A DNA stretch of 43,105 nucleotides from NCBI GenBank assembly GCA_037447605.1, contig CM074807.1:3174829-3217933 (forward strand), given 5' to 3'. The position numbers and the translations under genes are program-made. Below the pieces are notes generated by a model. The model searched no databases, was not told where the DNA came from, and saw nothing but the letters and a program-made list of their open reading frames with translations. Source of the DNA: Zygnema circumcarinatum (taxonomy: Eukaryota; Streptophyta; Zygnematophyceae; Zygnematales; Zygnemataceae). Positions 1-10,610 of the stretch are shown here, piece after piece. The stretch's first letter is position 1. Every line of letters starts with the position of its first letter.

Positions 1-981
1 AGCTTGCTTCGCTGGCTTAGAGTTGTTTGAAGTCACGAGAAAGTAAGCTCGCTAGTTTTTGAGCGGCGGTCGGTTGATCGTCCAAAGGTTAATTGCTCAA
101 TTCTCGTTATGGCGGAGCAAGCTTACCTTACTTTACGCACCTTTTGGTTATGCGCCTCTGTGTTTGCTTTGTATAACCATCTAATGTGGCCTGGTGTATA
201 CAATAATGCGCAAAACAGAAAGCTTGCCTTCAACCCTTTTGTGTTCGAGTTGATTGTTAGATGCTAACAAAGCGCGTTCCTAAAACAAGCTCAACATAAA
301 AATGTGTTCAAAGCTGAAAAGCCAGCTAATTTCTGAGTCAAAGATGTTCTTCGGTGCGAAACATTGTTACCAACTCGATTTGTAAACGCCGCAAATTGCA
401 CCTTGGGAAGCAAGTTCTCGAAACACTATTCGAGAAATACGAAACCGTTTATATACAGAACGCGAACGACCAGTAAGAGTGCATCGATTTCTTATTCGTG
501 TTTTTGAACTATTTCTGGGTAATTCTGAGATGCTGATTTCTGGAAAATGGGTCTCAGGAGACGAAGGCCGGACCCTGGACTGGTGGATTAAGTTGCAACA
601 ATCGTTGATCATTGAGAATATACAAATGAAAGATAAAGAGGGATGGAACGTTTTAGCCGGAATCAATCACCTTCGCTGCATCAGACCGCAGCTTATCCTG
701 CACTCCGCGTCTCTGCTGGATATTGCCTATGGCCGCATAGTGCATGTGCGAAGGCAGAAGAGCCGCACTTCTCGAGCCACCAAGTGCTTGTTTGGCAAGG
801 GAACTGGGAAGTTTCTGATTTACACAACGAGAATGGCAGGTAAGCCGCACACAAGCAGGAAAGCTGAAAAGCAGCGAAGTAAGAATCCTTTTCCTAATCA
901 TACAGAGAATAGCGGATCCAAATGTTCAAGCACGAGAGCTGTTGAGGAGTTGTAAAACAATCGATGGGTGAATGAAAGTAC
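1..981. other. Unresolved stretch downstream of UPF3 exon 5
   Basis: The minus-strand UPF3 gene should continue into this stretch because its last confident exon ends at a donor at 981-980. I translated the minus-strand frames and found no segment resembling the basic, low-complexity UPF3 C-terminus. A possible acceptor lies near 860 (minus), but the frame after it is cysteine-rich and unlike UPF3. The remaining UPF3 exons may be too diverged to recognise, or may lie beyond the window. No other gene is supported here. Confidence 0.4.
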
Positions 982-3674
982 CGATGGAGCAAGTTTTGCA
1001 GCCCTCTTCTGACGCACATACTCCATCAATGGGGTGACAATAATGGGCTCCTTCGTCACTCCAGCAGCTGCAAGCAGCAACAAACACAATCAATCAATAT
1101 CTTCCCAAAAAACATGTGCAAGCCTTGGGGGCCGCGAAGTGGGTTAATCGTGACGGAGAAAACTTCACATCCCTTGTACACGATATGGAGACTCTCGACC
1201 TTTTTGCTTTTTCTATTCAGGCAAAAAAACTTCGAGCAACCTTATTGCCTGCAGTCACGCTTACCTGCTTTCTCAGCCTCTTTGCGCTCAAGTTGCACCT
1301 CTGCGCTAGGAAGATTCTCTATTGGCTTCTCGAGGGCGGCCACAAAATTAAGATACTCTTCATCTGCAACCTCCAGCTTGAAGTTCCTTTTTCAGCAAGA
1401 CCTCCGGATGAGCAATTGAACAAACATCCTATGATAGTTGGAGCCTAAAATGGTTCGTGAGCCAACTCTTCCACAGCCACAAAAGGCTTCACAACGACAA
1501 CGCAAATCACACGTGTAGAGAGCATACACTTGCATCGATTGCCAATCCCCGACACTCTTTGCTCAGACTTTTTCAAGTGCCTGTCTCTATTCAACGGGCT
1601 GACAGGCAGGAACTTATATATAATTGCCCTGAAGATTGTAATAGGATACAGTCTCCCAGGTGATAATCCTATCAGGACCGGACCTTTCATTGTTATTGAC
1701 ACAACGCACAGGTTACTTTGCTTAGGGCCCCATAGACTTGTCCAAAGATTTATTTACAAAACCAATTCGGTAGTCATAGAACCCATTAACTTATTCCCGC
1801 ATATTCTAACACGCAACTAAGTAGGAAGAAGAGCTAAGACCTATCGAAAAACAGTAATAGCAGAGATGACATCTGCCTCCTGGAAATGGCTGTGAGCTGC
1901 AGGACAAAATTTATTTTGACAACTCAAAGTAAACTAGTGCAAATGTCTACAATGGACCTAAGCCTACAACATCAACCAGCAATCCGAACGGAAAAAGGCA
2001 TAAAACTTGACAATGGTTGCTCTCTAAAATGCTCCTATTTCATCTCTGTAGAGATTAGAAGTAACTTTCGGAGTAATGGCTGAACCTCCAAATTCCGAAG
2101 GCATTACTAGCATACGGAAGCTAATTGAATGCCCCAGCACGACCGACATTCTTGATTCCTATCATAGTATGCATTAGCCTGTTTCATCTCTGTAGAGATT
2201 AGAAGTAACTTTCGGAGTAACGGCTGAACCTCCAAATTCCGAAGGCATTATTAGCATACGGAAGCTAATTAAATGCCCCAGCAAGACCGTCATTTTGATT
2301 ACCTTTTTGGTCAGTTACTCAATGTACTCTTCAGGGAGCCCAACAATAGATGCAAAATGTGAAGGACGAGTTGCTCATATCAAGTAGAAAGGGGCATTTC
2401 CAATTAACCTATATATCTGTGCAGCATCTCCGAACTTCTGTGCACAAAAACCATACTCTGCATATGCTCTGTGTCAAATGTGACAGCTCACGGTCACGAA
2501 TTTATTTCCCATAAAAAAATTACTCCATCTCAAGGTCAGTTAGCGATGACGACGTGTACCTTCAAAAATAGTTCCCTCCTTTGCATCCTTTCTTGACTGT
2601 TTTGGAACCCTTTGAAACGGTGCGTACTCCACCAGAGCCTTGAACTGAACCCCTGCCTCCATCGTGCCCGAGCAGAGCATAGAATACGTAAGCGACACCT
2701 TCCAACAAATTTCAGTTCCGTTCCCTACTCGTGAAACGCTTGAACGTTAAGAAAATCGAACGCTGTTTCCCTCCCTTCAATAACTTAAGGTGTTGCCGGT
2801 ACAGTTGCTACTTCAGCCAGCAACTGACTGATAAGATTCAAAAATCCTCCCCTAAACCTAAAAGAAGAATGGTAACGTCACGGTTATTGATCGACTGGAA
2901 GAAAATGCTGGGTATCAATTGAAAGACAACAAACCAGAGCCATTTTTCCGAAGTAAAAAGCTCCCGCCCTCCCCCTCAACCCTCGAAATAGAAAGGACCA
3001 TCGGACCAATCATTTGCCCTACTACTTGAATGGCTAAGCATCCTACAAAAGACCGACTGCCATTAGTAATGTTAGACAAGGACCTGACAAAAAAGTTCCT
3101 GCTGTGAGAATCCGCAGCGACGGATTCCAGTATTATGGTTGCGCGAAAGCACATGAATTTACTGATTGAGAAAATGACTTTGAAAAATCTCTCACCTCTC
3201 TCGTTTGCAAAGATGTGACCCTGAAAGGCCTCCGCAAATTCAAACACGTCCTCCGGCTTCTTGAAGTTGAAGTATGCGCGGGAGTGTACAACTCTCTTGT
3301 GACTGCAAGGAGCCATCGATTCAGCAACGTGTCACTGCCACATGAGTTGAACGCTTTACATGGATCTATTCCCGACCACTTGAATCCTGTTCAGATCTTG
3401 TCCTCGTGCACAGAAGAAATGCCGAAAGCTGCGCAATGTCACAACCTTACTTCCTGCAATCCCTAACCTACACACCACCTAAGGAAATGACAGCGCACCT
3501 GGACTTGCCCGGAAAGAACGCAAACCAACTGTACCGCCCGGCGAAGCTCTTCGGCAGCGCCTCCAGGAAGGCCTCCTCCTTTAGCGTGGGGGGCAGGTGG
3601 CGCACCACCACCTTGACCTTCCCCGCCGGTTCTCTCTCTCTGTCTCTCATGGCGGGCGACGGCTGCATCGCCAT
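982..3674 (-). CDS. UPF3: UPF3, nonsense-mediated mRNA decay factor (5' exons; 3' end not found)
   Basis: UPF3 is a nucleocytoplasmic RNA-binding protein that bridges the exon junction complex to UPF2/UPF1 in nonsense-mediated decay. Five exons are read on the minus strand: 3674-3499, 3302-3196, 2652-2560, 1363-1265 and 1067-982. All boundaries are GT-AG and their phases close (2,1,1,1,0), giving 187 codons. The Smg4/UPF3 domain starts near residue 20 with VKVVVRHLPPTLKEEAFLEA, passes through FFPGKSSHK, SRAYFNFKKPEDVFEFAEAF, GHIFANERG and FKALVEYAPFQRVPK, then EEYLNF and KPIENLPSAEVQLERKEAE, and ends with the conserved IIVTPLMEYVRQKRAAK block. These match the plant UPF3 order closely. The start is the first Met of the open frame; a second Met at 3668 is equally possible. 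The basic C-terminal region that normally follows is not recognisable in the first 980 bases, so this is a partial model. The 1.2-kb third intron contains a tandem duplication. Confidence 0.92.
2037..2296. repeat. Two-copy direct repeat, offset 144 bp, in UPF3 intron 3
   Basis: A block beginning TTTCATCTCTGTAGAGATTA near 2038 recurs near 2182 with an offset of 144 bp. About 110 bp match with only a few substitutions (for example AATGGC against AACGGC, and ATTACTAGC against ATTATTAGC), ending in CCCCAGCA-GACCG. It sits wholly inside the intron between UPF3 exons 3 and 4. It looks like a recent local duplication and has no coding potential. Confidence 0.9.
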
Positions 3675-3714
3675 GCGCGGGAGAGAGGAGAGACGGACGC
3701 TCCAGCCTCATCCA

Positions 3715-4018
3715 GGGCGGCCGCAGAGGCAGAGGCAGAGGCGGAAGCAGAGGCAGAGGCCGCGCTTCATCGGCATTCCAAGGCGGAGCTATGGCGGCCT
3801 CGCCCTCACCCTCTCGCAGCGCCTACGGCCCGCCCTCGCGTCCGCGGAGTCCCTCGTGGCCGCGTGGGGGAGTGGCCGCATGGGGCATGTGGACATGGGG
3901 GCATGGCCGCATGGGGGCATGACCGCATGGGGCATGCAGACATGGGGCATGAGTGCATGGGGCATGGGGGCATGAGTGCATGGGGCATGTGGACAAGGGT
4001 GCATGGGGGCACCCATGC
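3715..4018. repeat. Minisatellites upstream of the UPF3 start
   Basis: Two short tandem tracts lie just upstream of the UPF3 start codon, probably in its 5' UTR or promoter. The first (about 3718-3762) is a GCAGAG-based 6-bp repeat. The second (about 3877-4018) is a degenerate repeat built from GCATGGGG and GCATGTGGACATGGGG units, strongly G-rich on the plus strand. The chance open frames across it consist of repeated MGH/HGGM or MPH/ACPM residues and are not credible genes. Confidence 0.8.
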
Positions 4019-4479
4019 TCACCCTTTCTTATGTTGACGGTTATTAAGTTTCAGGAACCAAAAAAGGACAAATCTGGAACGACGCATTCGGAAGAACCCC
4101 TGTTGTGGTAGGGATTATTAGTACTTGAAAAAAAGAAATTCTTTTGCGAATTTTGAACCAATTAAAACCAATTACCAATCAATTTAACACGTGGGGTAAT
4201 ACGAAACTTTTTACAACACCTGATCAAGTTAGGGGCTTTGCGAAATCAATCCCCTTTGTTATTGCTTACAAGCCGACAGAGGCTTTTGAGAGGACCACAT
4301 GTTGTCTGTTGCAGCTTTGTCGTAATGCACAGCCTGTACCCGTCAAGCACCGTACGGATAAGAAAGCGATATTTCCCAAGCACAGAAAGAAAGAAAGGCG
4401 GGACTTCAATCGGAATGCGAAGTAAGCAGCCAAGGGGGCAGAAGGGCTTCTCCTTGCTTTCTTCTTCTTTTTCTTGACA
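4019..4479. other. Spacer with no recognised gene
   Basis: This is moderately AT-rich intergenic sequence between the UPF3 5' minisatellite and the inverted-repeat element. The open frames here run into that element and show no family resemblance. I see no promoter or RNA signal that I can defend. Confidence 0.5.
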
Positions 4480-4758
4480 AGGGGGAGTCAGACCTTGACC
4501 ATCGCCCGCGGAATTGAAAGATTCCGCCGGCGGAGAGGTATTGATTTCGAATGCAGAATTCGGGTCGGAAACCGCGGCTCCCCCCGAACCTGTCTGTCCC
4601 GTCCGTACTTCGAAATAGGTTACAAAAATGAGATACAGGTTCGGCGCCCGAGCCTGTCGAACGTCCACTTTTGGCGAAAAAGGCCTGCCGTACAACGCGG
4701 AATTGGCCCGACGGGCTCGCGGAATTGGTTTGGCGATGGACAAGGTCTGACTCCCCCT
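4480..4758. mobile_element. Short inverted-repeat element (MITE), copy 1
   Basis: A 279-bp element is bounded by 27-bp terminal inverted repeats that start AGGGGGAGTCAGACCTTGAC. The right end is the reverse complement with a single mismatch (GGACAAG where GGTCAAG is expected). The interior is GC-rich and contains CCGCGGAATT near both ends. It encodes no transposase, so it would be a non-autonomous element moved in trans. A near-identical copy lies at 33175-33458. The right flank reads TAATTAAT. A TA target duplication, as in Tc1/mariner-type MITEs, is possible but not clear because the left flank reads GACA. Confidence 0.88.
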
Positions 4759-4952
4759 AATTAATCATCACTTACGAAGTTCCCGAATTCCTTATACTGT
4801 ACTAAAAGTCACTTCTTTCGTGTACGAATTCCGGGTTGGGCTCCGCGGCTCCGCCGTACACAGCCGTACCGAAATGCGTACCTAGCCAATGCTTAATTCG
4901 CCCGACAGGCTTACGAAACTGATTTGGCGATGGTCAAGGTCTGACTCCCCCT
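4759..4952. mobile_element. Diverged fragment of the same MITE family
   Basis: Immediately after copy 1, this stretch ends with the same right terminal repeat (TTGGCGATGGTCAAGGTCTG and onward to CTCCCCCT). It also carries interior-like words such as CTCCGCGGCTCC, GCCCGACAGGCTTACG and GTACAC. The matching left terminus is absent. It is either a truncated older copy, or copy 1 inserted into or next to an older one so that the two share a left end. Confidence 0.7.
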
Positions 4953-5572
4953 AATGTCCGAAAGGCGGAACAAAATTCAAGTTTTGCCGTGGCTCTGAAA
5001 ATTGGGGTTCTGATGAATCGATGGATTTTAGTTTCCTTGTATTTCACTCGTAAACAGTTCCAGTTCCAGTTACTGTTCCATGTCTGGTTGCAGATTTCAG
5101 TTCCAGTCTTAATGTGATAGTGAAATCTGCACATGCGAATGCATGTGCTCCTAGATTTATCGTGGTGTGCACAAGATCGATCCATGCACTTCAGCCCTGT
5201 TGCGTTCCACGCTCGCCCACCCTCTACAGTACACGTATATCTCCGTTAGTGACGGTTGAGACGCACAGACAAAAGTGGAAATTTCACGGCCCAAATCTTC
5301 TTACAACCAATCAGGGGTCGTCAAGAGATTTTACTGAGTCAGCTACATACATACATACAACGTCAGCATCCGTGTCAGCACAATCTCAAAACGATCCCTG
5401 ATTGGTTGTTGGAAGATTTGGTACGTGAAATTTTCCTTTTTGTCTGTGCGTCTTAACCTTTTCTATGTCGAGTAGGACGCACTTAACCAGTCCTCAGTTG
5501 TTGCTGACGTGGACGCACAAAAGTCAACGTCCCGGACCCTATCTTCCATGGCCGACAACGCGAAACGAGAGT
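4953..5572. other. Intergenic spacer, probable distal promoter of the F-box gene
   Basis: No convincing gene is seen. The sequence contains CAGTTCCAGTTCCAGTTAC-type short repeats near 5055-5107 and a TACATACATACATAC tract near 5344. It precedes the CACGTG cluster. Confidence 0.4.
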
Positions 5573-5742
5573 CACGTGGCGCCTGATGGAAACAACCGAT
5601 CCCGCCACGTGGTGGACTTTTGCCACCCAAGAGGCCCTCCTCCCGGGTCCCCTTTTTTTTTTTTTTTTTTTTTGCAGACCACGTGGCACTCCACGTGGAC
5701 GCCCACCTGCCACGTGAGCAGCTCCCCCCAGTTCTACACGTG
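5573..5742. promoter_or_regulatory. Cluster of six CACGTG G-box motifs
   Basis: Exact palindromic CACGTG hexamers occur at 5573, 5606, 5680, 5692, 5711 and 5737. Most are in the extended form CCACGTGG, and a poly-T run of about 21 bases lies between the second and third. In plants the G-box/ABRE core is bound by bZIP and bHLH factors in light, stress and abscisic-acid responses. The cluster lies 255-425 bp upstream of the F-box start codon at 5998, and a TATA-like TTAAAAGG lies at about 5773. That arrangement suggests a regulated promoter firing rightward. Confidence 0.7.
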
Positions 5743-5997
5743 TCGTGCGCGTGGGTGGAGTGGCCGTACGGCTTAAAAGGTTATTGGGGGTCAGTTCCCG
5801 TCTTTCGGGCTTGTGAGGTTTCGCGAGAGGAGAAACCGTTTCGTTTGTGAGAGGAAGGAAGGAGAGGGAGGGGAGGGAGAGGGAGAGAGAGAGAGGCATT
5901 TTCTCTTCGTCGGCATCACAGAGCTTCTCTCTCTGCAGATAAGGTTGAGCGCGCTCTGCGAAACCTTGCGGGCTCAGCGAAGAGGAGCTCTCAACCC

Positions 5998-6534
5998 ATG
6001 GAGGTGGAGGGGCACAGAGAGAGGGAGAGGGAGAGGGAGAGGGAAAGAGAAAGAGAGGGAGACGAAGAGAAAGAGGCAGAGGAAGAGGGAGAGGACCGCT
6101 TCCACGCCCTGGACGACGGAGTTCTTTTCAGAATACTGGCGATGCTGTCGCACCCGCGCGACCTCGCCGCCGCCATGACCGTCTCCAGGCGGTGCTTCGC
6201 GCTCGGTGAGGGAGGGAGGGAGGGGGTGGAGGGAGGAAGGGGGGGAGTGTTGGAAGGAAGGGAGGGGGGGAGGGAGGGAGGGGAGGAGGGAGGGACGGAG
6301 GGAGGGAGGGGCAGGGAGGGCGGGAGGGAAGGAGGGCCGGGGTAGGGGAGAAATAGACAGATAGAGAGAGAGGCAGAGAGAGATAATTAGAGAGAAGGAG
6401 AGAGGGGGGGAGGGGGAGAGGGAGTGGGAAACCTGACCCGACTTTTTCATCTCCCTGTCTGAGTTGCAGGTGAGGAGAGACAGCTCTGGAGGTCCCTATC
6501 CATGAGGCTGTGCTCCGCTGACGCCCTCAACAGA
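5998..6534 (+). CDS. F-box protein (5' exons; 3' end unresolved)
   Basis: F-box proteins are substrate adaptors of SCF ubiquitin ligases. Exon 1 (5998-6205) starts with ATG in the context ACCCATGG. It encodes a charged RE-repeat leader (residues 6-30) followed by an F-box-like segment, FHALDDGVLFRILAMLSHPR then DLAAAMTVSRRCFAL, at about residues 37-69. A GTGAGG donor ends exon 1 in phase 1. Exon 2 starts at 6470 after GAGTTGCAG and continues in phase with GEERQLWRSLSMRLCSADAL, the usual helix that follows an F-box. I placed the tentative exon end at the AGA/GTGATC junction (6534); read-through would instead reach a stop at about 6651 through a Pro/Ser-rich CT tract. No substrate-binding domain was recognised downstream, where the DNA becomes telomere-like and low-complexity, so the gene may be truncated or may have distant exons. 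Confidence 0.65.
6206..6469. repeat. GGGA-rich simple-sequence tract inside F-box intron 1
   Basis: Most of this intron consists of GGGAGGGAGG, GGAAGGGGGG and AGAGAG tracts on the plus strand. It has no coding meaning; the long RE/GG open frames across it are a product of purine bias. Confidence 0.75.
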
Positions 6535-6651
6535 GTGATCGGCTATCAACCCCCTCCCTCCCTCGCCCTCTCCCCCTCTCTCCCTCGCCCTCTCCCTCCC
6601 ACACTTCTAAAGATGGAATCGCAGGCGTTCGCTGCGCTTGCGTGGCAATAA

Positions 6652-8099
<1,448 letters not shown>

Positions 8100-9751
8100 T
8101 CAAAGGGTCTGCACCTTCACTCCCTTCTTGGGCTCCATCTCTCCCTCTCCTCCCTTCACCTTTCCTTCAGGTTGCTTCTCTACTTCCCCTTCCTTCTCTT
8201 CCCCCTCCTCCATACGCACCTTCACTACCCCTCCTTCCTCAACTCCTTCCTCCATGGCCTCAGTCGGCATCGCAGGAGGCTTCGCCTCCTCGCTCGTGTC
8301 AATCACAGGCACCTGCAACCAAAAAAACAATAAAAAATAAACGAAGAGATAGAAATTAATCAATCAAAAGCATATGCCTTTGTGCAACCCTCTCAACAAA
8401 AAAAAAAAAACCAAAAAAAATAAAAAAACCCCTTCAAGCAAGAATGTCCTCCTCCTCCTCTCTCTCTCTACCTGAATAACAGGCTCCCGCGGATGCTCCT
8501 GCTTTTTGGGGACCACCACTTTGAGCACTCCGCCGTTGAACTGAGCCTTCACGGCGTCGCAGTCGCAGTCCTTTGGCAGCTTGAAGCGGCGCCGGAACAT
8601 GCCCCCGCGCCGCTCCTGGCGGTGGATGATCGCTCCCTCCTCATTGGCTGCAGGGTCCAGCGCCGCCCTCTTTCCGCCAATCACAAGCACGCACTGCTCG
8701 ATCTGCACATTGATGTCCTCCTTGGAAGCTCCCGGAACATCCGCAACAAAAACATGCGCACTGACACCCGGAAAAAAGGATCAGAGAGACCTCCTTAAGA
8801 CTCAGAAAAAGGTGGGTTTTTTTAATTGCAGTAAAAGATGGTTAGTCACGTACATAAAGTATAGAATGGAACATTTTTTCGGTTTTTTTTTAGGAATTTT
8901 TATTGCAGGAAAGGTTGAGATCACCTCGGCGTTTCAATGACATCCATGGGCGCTGGCATGCGCCGGCGGCCCTTGCGGCGCATTTTGGGGTGCCATTCTT
9001 CATAGTCGAGAGCTTCTTCCTCTCCCTCTTCCTGATACTCCACATAGATGCTGGAAGGGTCCATGCTCCGCTGCACATCACAGCACAGCACTAGCACATC
9101 ATCATCATCAGAACGTAAGGTAAAGATTCTCATTGGCCTGTTTTTTCTTCTATGACTTCTAGTACAAAAGCAAGAAAAAATAACAGAACTTCAGAACTTC
9201 GTTTACAGTCCTCTCTAGTTCCTCTTCCGGCCCCTCCAGTCCTAATAAATGATCTACAACTGCAAAAAGAAACACAGTACATGCTGCAGCAGATTCAAAC
9301 AACCCCCCCATGTCTGACCAATTCAAATTCCAGTTATTGCAATGTCCCTGCAACGCACCTGCTGAGTATCGCCGAAGTCCCACCCCCCTCGCTTACCCCC
9401 TCGCCGCCCTCGCCCTCGCTCTCCCTCTCCCTCCCCCACCTCCCTCCATGGGAGGTAAGTGCTAGTCAGCCCGAGTCCCAAGTCTTCCACGATGTCAGAC
9501 AGAAGATAGTCATCAAACAGCCCGGGACCACCCCATCTGCGTCCAGCCATGGCTGCCGTGACGTTACAGGATACTCCCCCTCTATTGATCCTCCCGCTGT
9601 TCTGCCGCAGCTCTCGCCTCCAAGGTAGAGAGGAGGAGGAGGGGCGGACGAAGAAAGAGAAAGAAGATGGAGAAACGCCCTCGGAAAAGAGAGAGGAGGA
9701 AGAGCGATTATAAAGGGGAGGGAGCGGCGAAGGGAGTCTGGAACACGCCAT
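8100..9751 (-). CDS. Small heat-shock protein (HSP20/alpha-crystallin) with predicted plastid targeting and an acidic tail
   Basis: Small heat-shock proteins are ATP-independent holdases that bind unfolding proteins. There are four exons on the minus strand: 9751 to about 9359 (an alternative donor at 9440 is also in phase 0), 9070-8925, 8760-8472 and 8312-8100. This gives about 320-346 residues. The N-terminus MACSRLPSPLPPLYNRSSSS and following Ser/Arg-rich stretch look like a plastid transit peptide; mitochondrial targeting is possible. LFDDYLLSDIVEDLGLGLTS precedes a charged linker. The alpha-crystallin domain spans exons 2-3: MPAPMDVIETPSAHVFVADV, PGASKEDINVQIEQ, LVIGGKR, RRFKLPKDCDCDAVKAQFNG and GVLKVVVPKK. 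The VLKVVVPK stretch is the A-X-X-n-GVL signature of the family, followed by EPVIQV. Exon 4 adds an unusual Glu/Lys/Pro-rich tail of about 70 residues ending in KVQTL. An earlier Met at 9931 is possible but would precede the transit-like segment. Confidence 0.88.
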
Positions 9752-9782
9752 GGAAGCTCTCAAGCCAATAGAAGGACCTAGA

Positions 9783-9792
9783 AGAAGCTTCT
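9783..9792. promoter_or_regulatory. Candidate heat-shock element
   Basis: AGAAGCTTCT is a perfect nGAAnnTTCn palindrome lying 32-41 bp upstream of the chosen small heat-shock protein start codon at 9751, with a further GAA unit beside it at 9781. Heat-shock factor trimers bind alternating GAA/TTC units. The single short palindrome could be chance, and if translation begins at 9931 it would lie within coding sequence. Confidence 0.4.
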
Positions 9793-10080
9793 CCGTTTCA
9801 TGACAGCGAGAAGGGGCGGACGTCCGCTGTCCATGCGCCACGTGTTCACAAAGCGCGGAATCCCCGTGCATGGGTTGGTGCCAACGAAGCAGAGCATTGG
9901 TAGCCATTGCGGAAGGAAGCTTGGTAAACATGCAGGAAACATGGCGGATGCTGGCTCAAAGCGGGCAGAAGATGTTGCTGACGTGACCGGCGGGCATGCA
10001 TGGCCTTGCATGGACCATTCACATGCTTAGTTAGAAACCGTGCGGTCTTTTTTTTTTTTTTTTTTAGCCCTGGGTCGGTC

Positions 10081-10350
10081 CCCCAGCCAGCCTGACCCAT
10101 TGGATGGCAATGGTTGCCAACCATTGGATCACGATCCAGCCAACCATTGCCAATGGTTCTGATCCATTGGATGGCAATGGTTGCCAACCATTGGATCGCG
10201 AGCCAGCCAACCATTGCCAATGGTTCTGAATGATTGGATGGCAATGGTTAGCAACCATTGGATCGTCCAACCATTGCCCTGTCGCTATCGCACAAGAATG
10301 CACAGTTCGGACCAGTGGATCGGCAACCATTGGACAACCATTGGATGGCA
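10081..10350. repeat. CCATTGG/CAATGG palindromic repeat cluster
   Basis: Units such as GGATGGCAATGGTTGCCAAC and CATTGGATCGCGAGCCAGCC recur, alternating in orientation. Many 12-16-bp inverted repeats (CCATTG...CAATGG, GGTTGCCAACC) result. A poly-T run (about 10049-10064) precedes it. The same words occur at 33095-33175 and dominate the array at 33.7-36.3 kb, so this is one dispersed repeat family. Open frames across it are not genes. Confidence 0.85.
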
Positions 10351-10403
10351 AAGGTTGGACGTCTACTGGTTGGCAACCAGTCGACTGGTTGCCAACCAGT
10401 GGC

Positions 10404-10602
10404 ATCCACTGGTTCCAAACCAGTCGAATGGTTGTTTCGGTCCGCAACCACTGGTTGGCAACCAGTCGAATGGTTGTTTCGGTCCGCAACCACTGGTTGG
10501 CAACCAGTCGAATGGTTGTTTCGGTCCGCAACCACTGGTTGGCAACCAGTCGAATGGTTGTTTCGGTCCGCGACCACTGGTTGCCAACCAGTCGACTGGT
10601 TT
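10404..10602. repeat. 42-bp minisatellite, about 4.5 copies
   Basis: Near-perfect 42-bp units begin AACCACTGGTTGGCAACCAG and continue TCGAATGGTTGTTTCGGTCC. Full units start at about 10446, 10488 and 10530, with partial units on both sides. Because 42 is divisible by three, several reading frames stay open on both strands and give repetitive translations such as WLFRSATTGWQPVE. Each unit contains the palindrome CTGGTTGGCAACCAG. Confidence 0.95.
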
Positions 10603-10610
10603 GTCTAATG

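Noticed and set aside
479-955. 158-codon plus-strand open frame
   Set aside because: No recognisable domain and antisense to the expected UPF3 continuation. Composition is not distinctive, so it was left out as a gene.
3789-4037. His/Met/Pro-repeat frames across the GCATGGGG minisatellite
   Set aside because: Tandem repeat translation with no start context, domain or intron support. It lies in the UPF3 5' flank.
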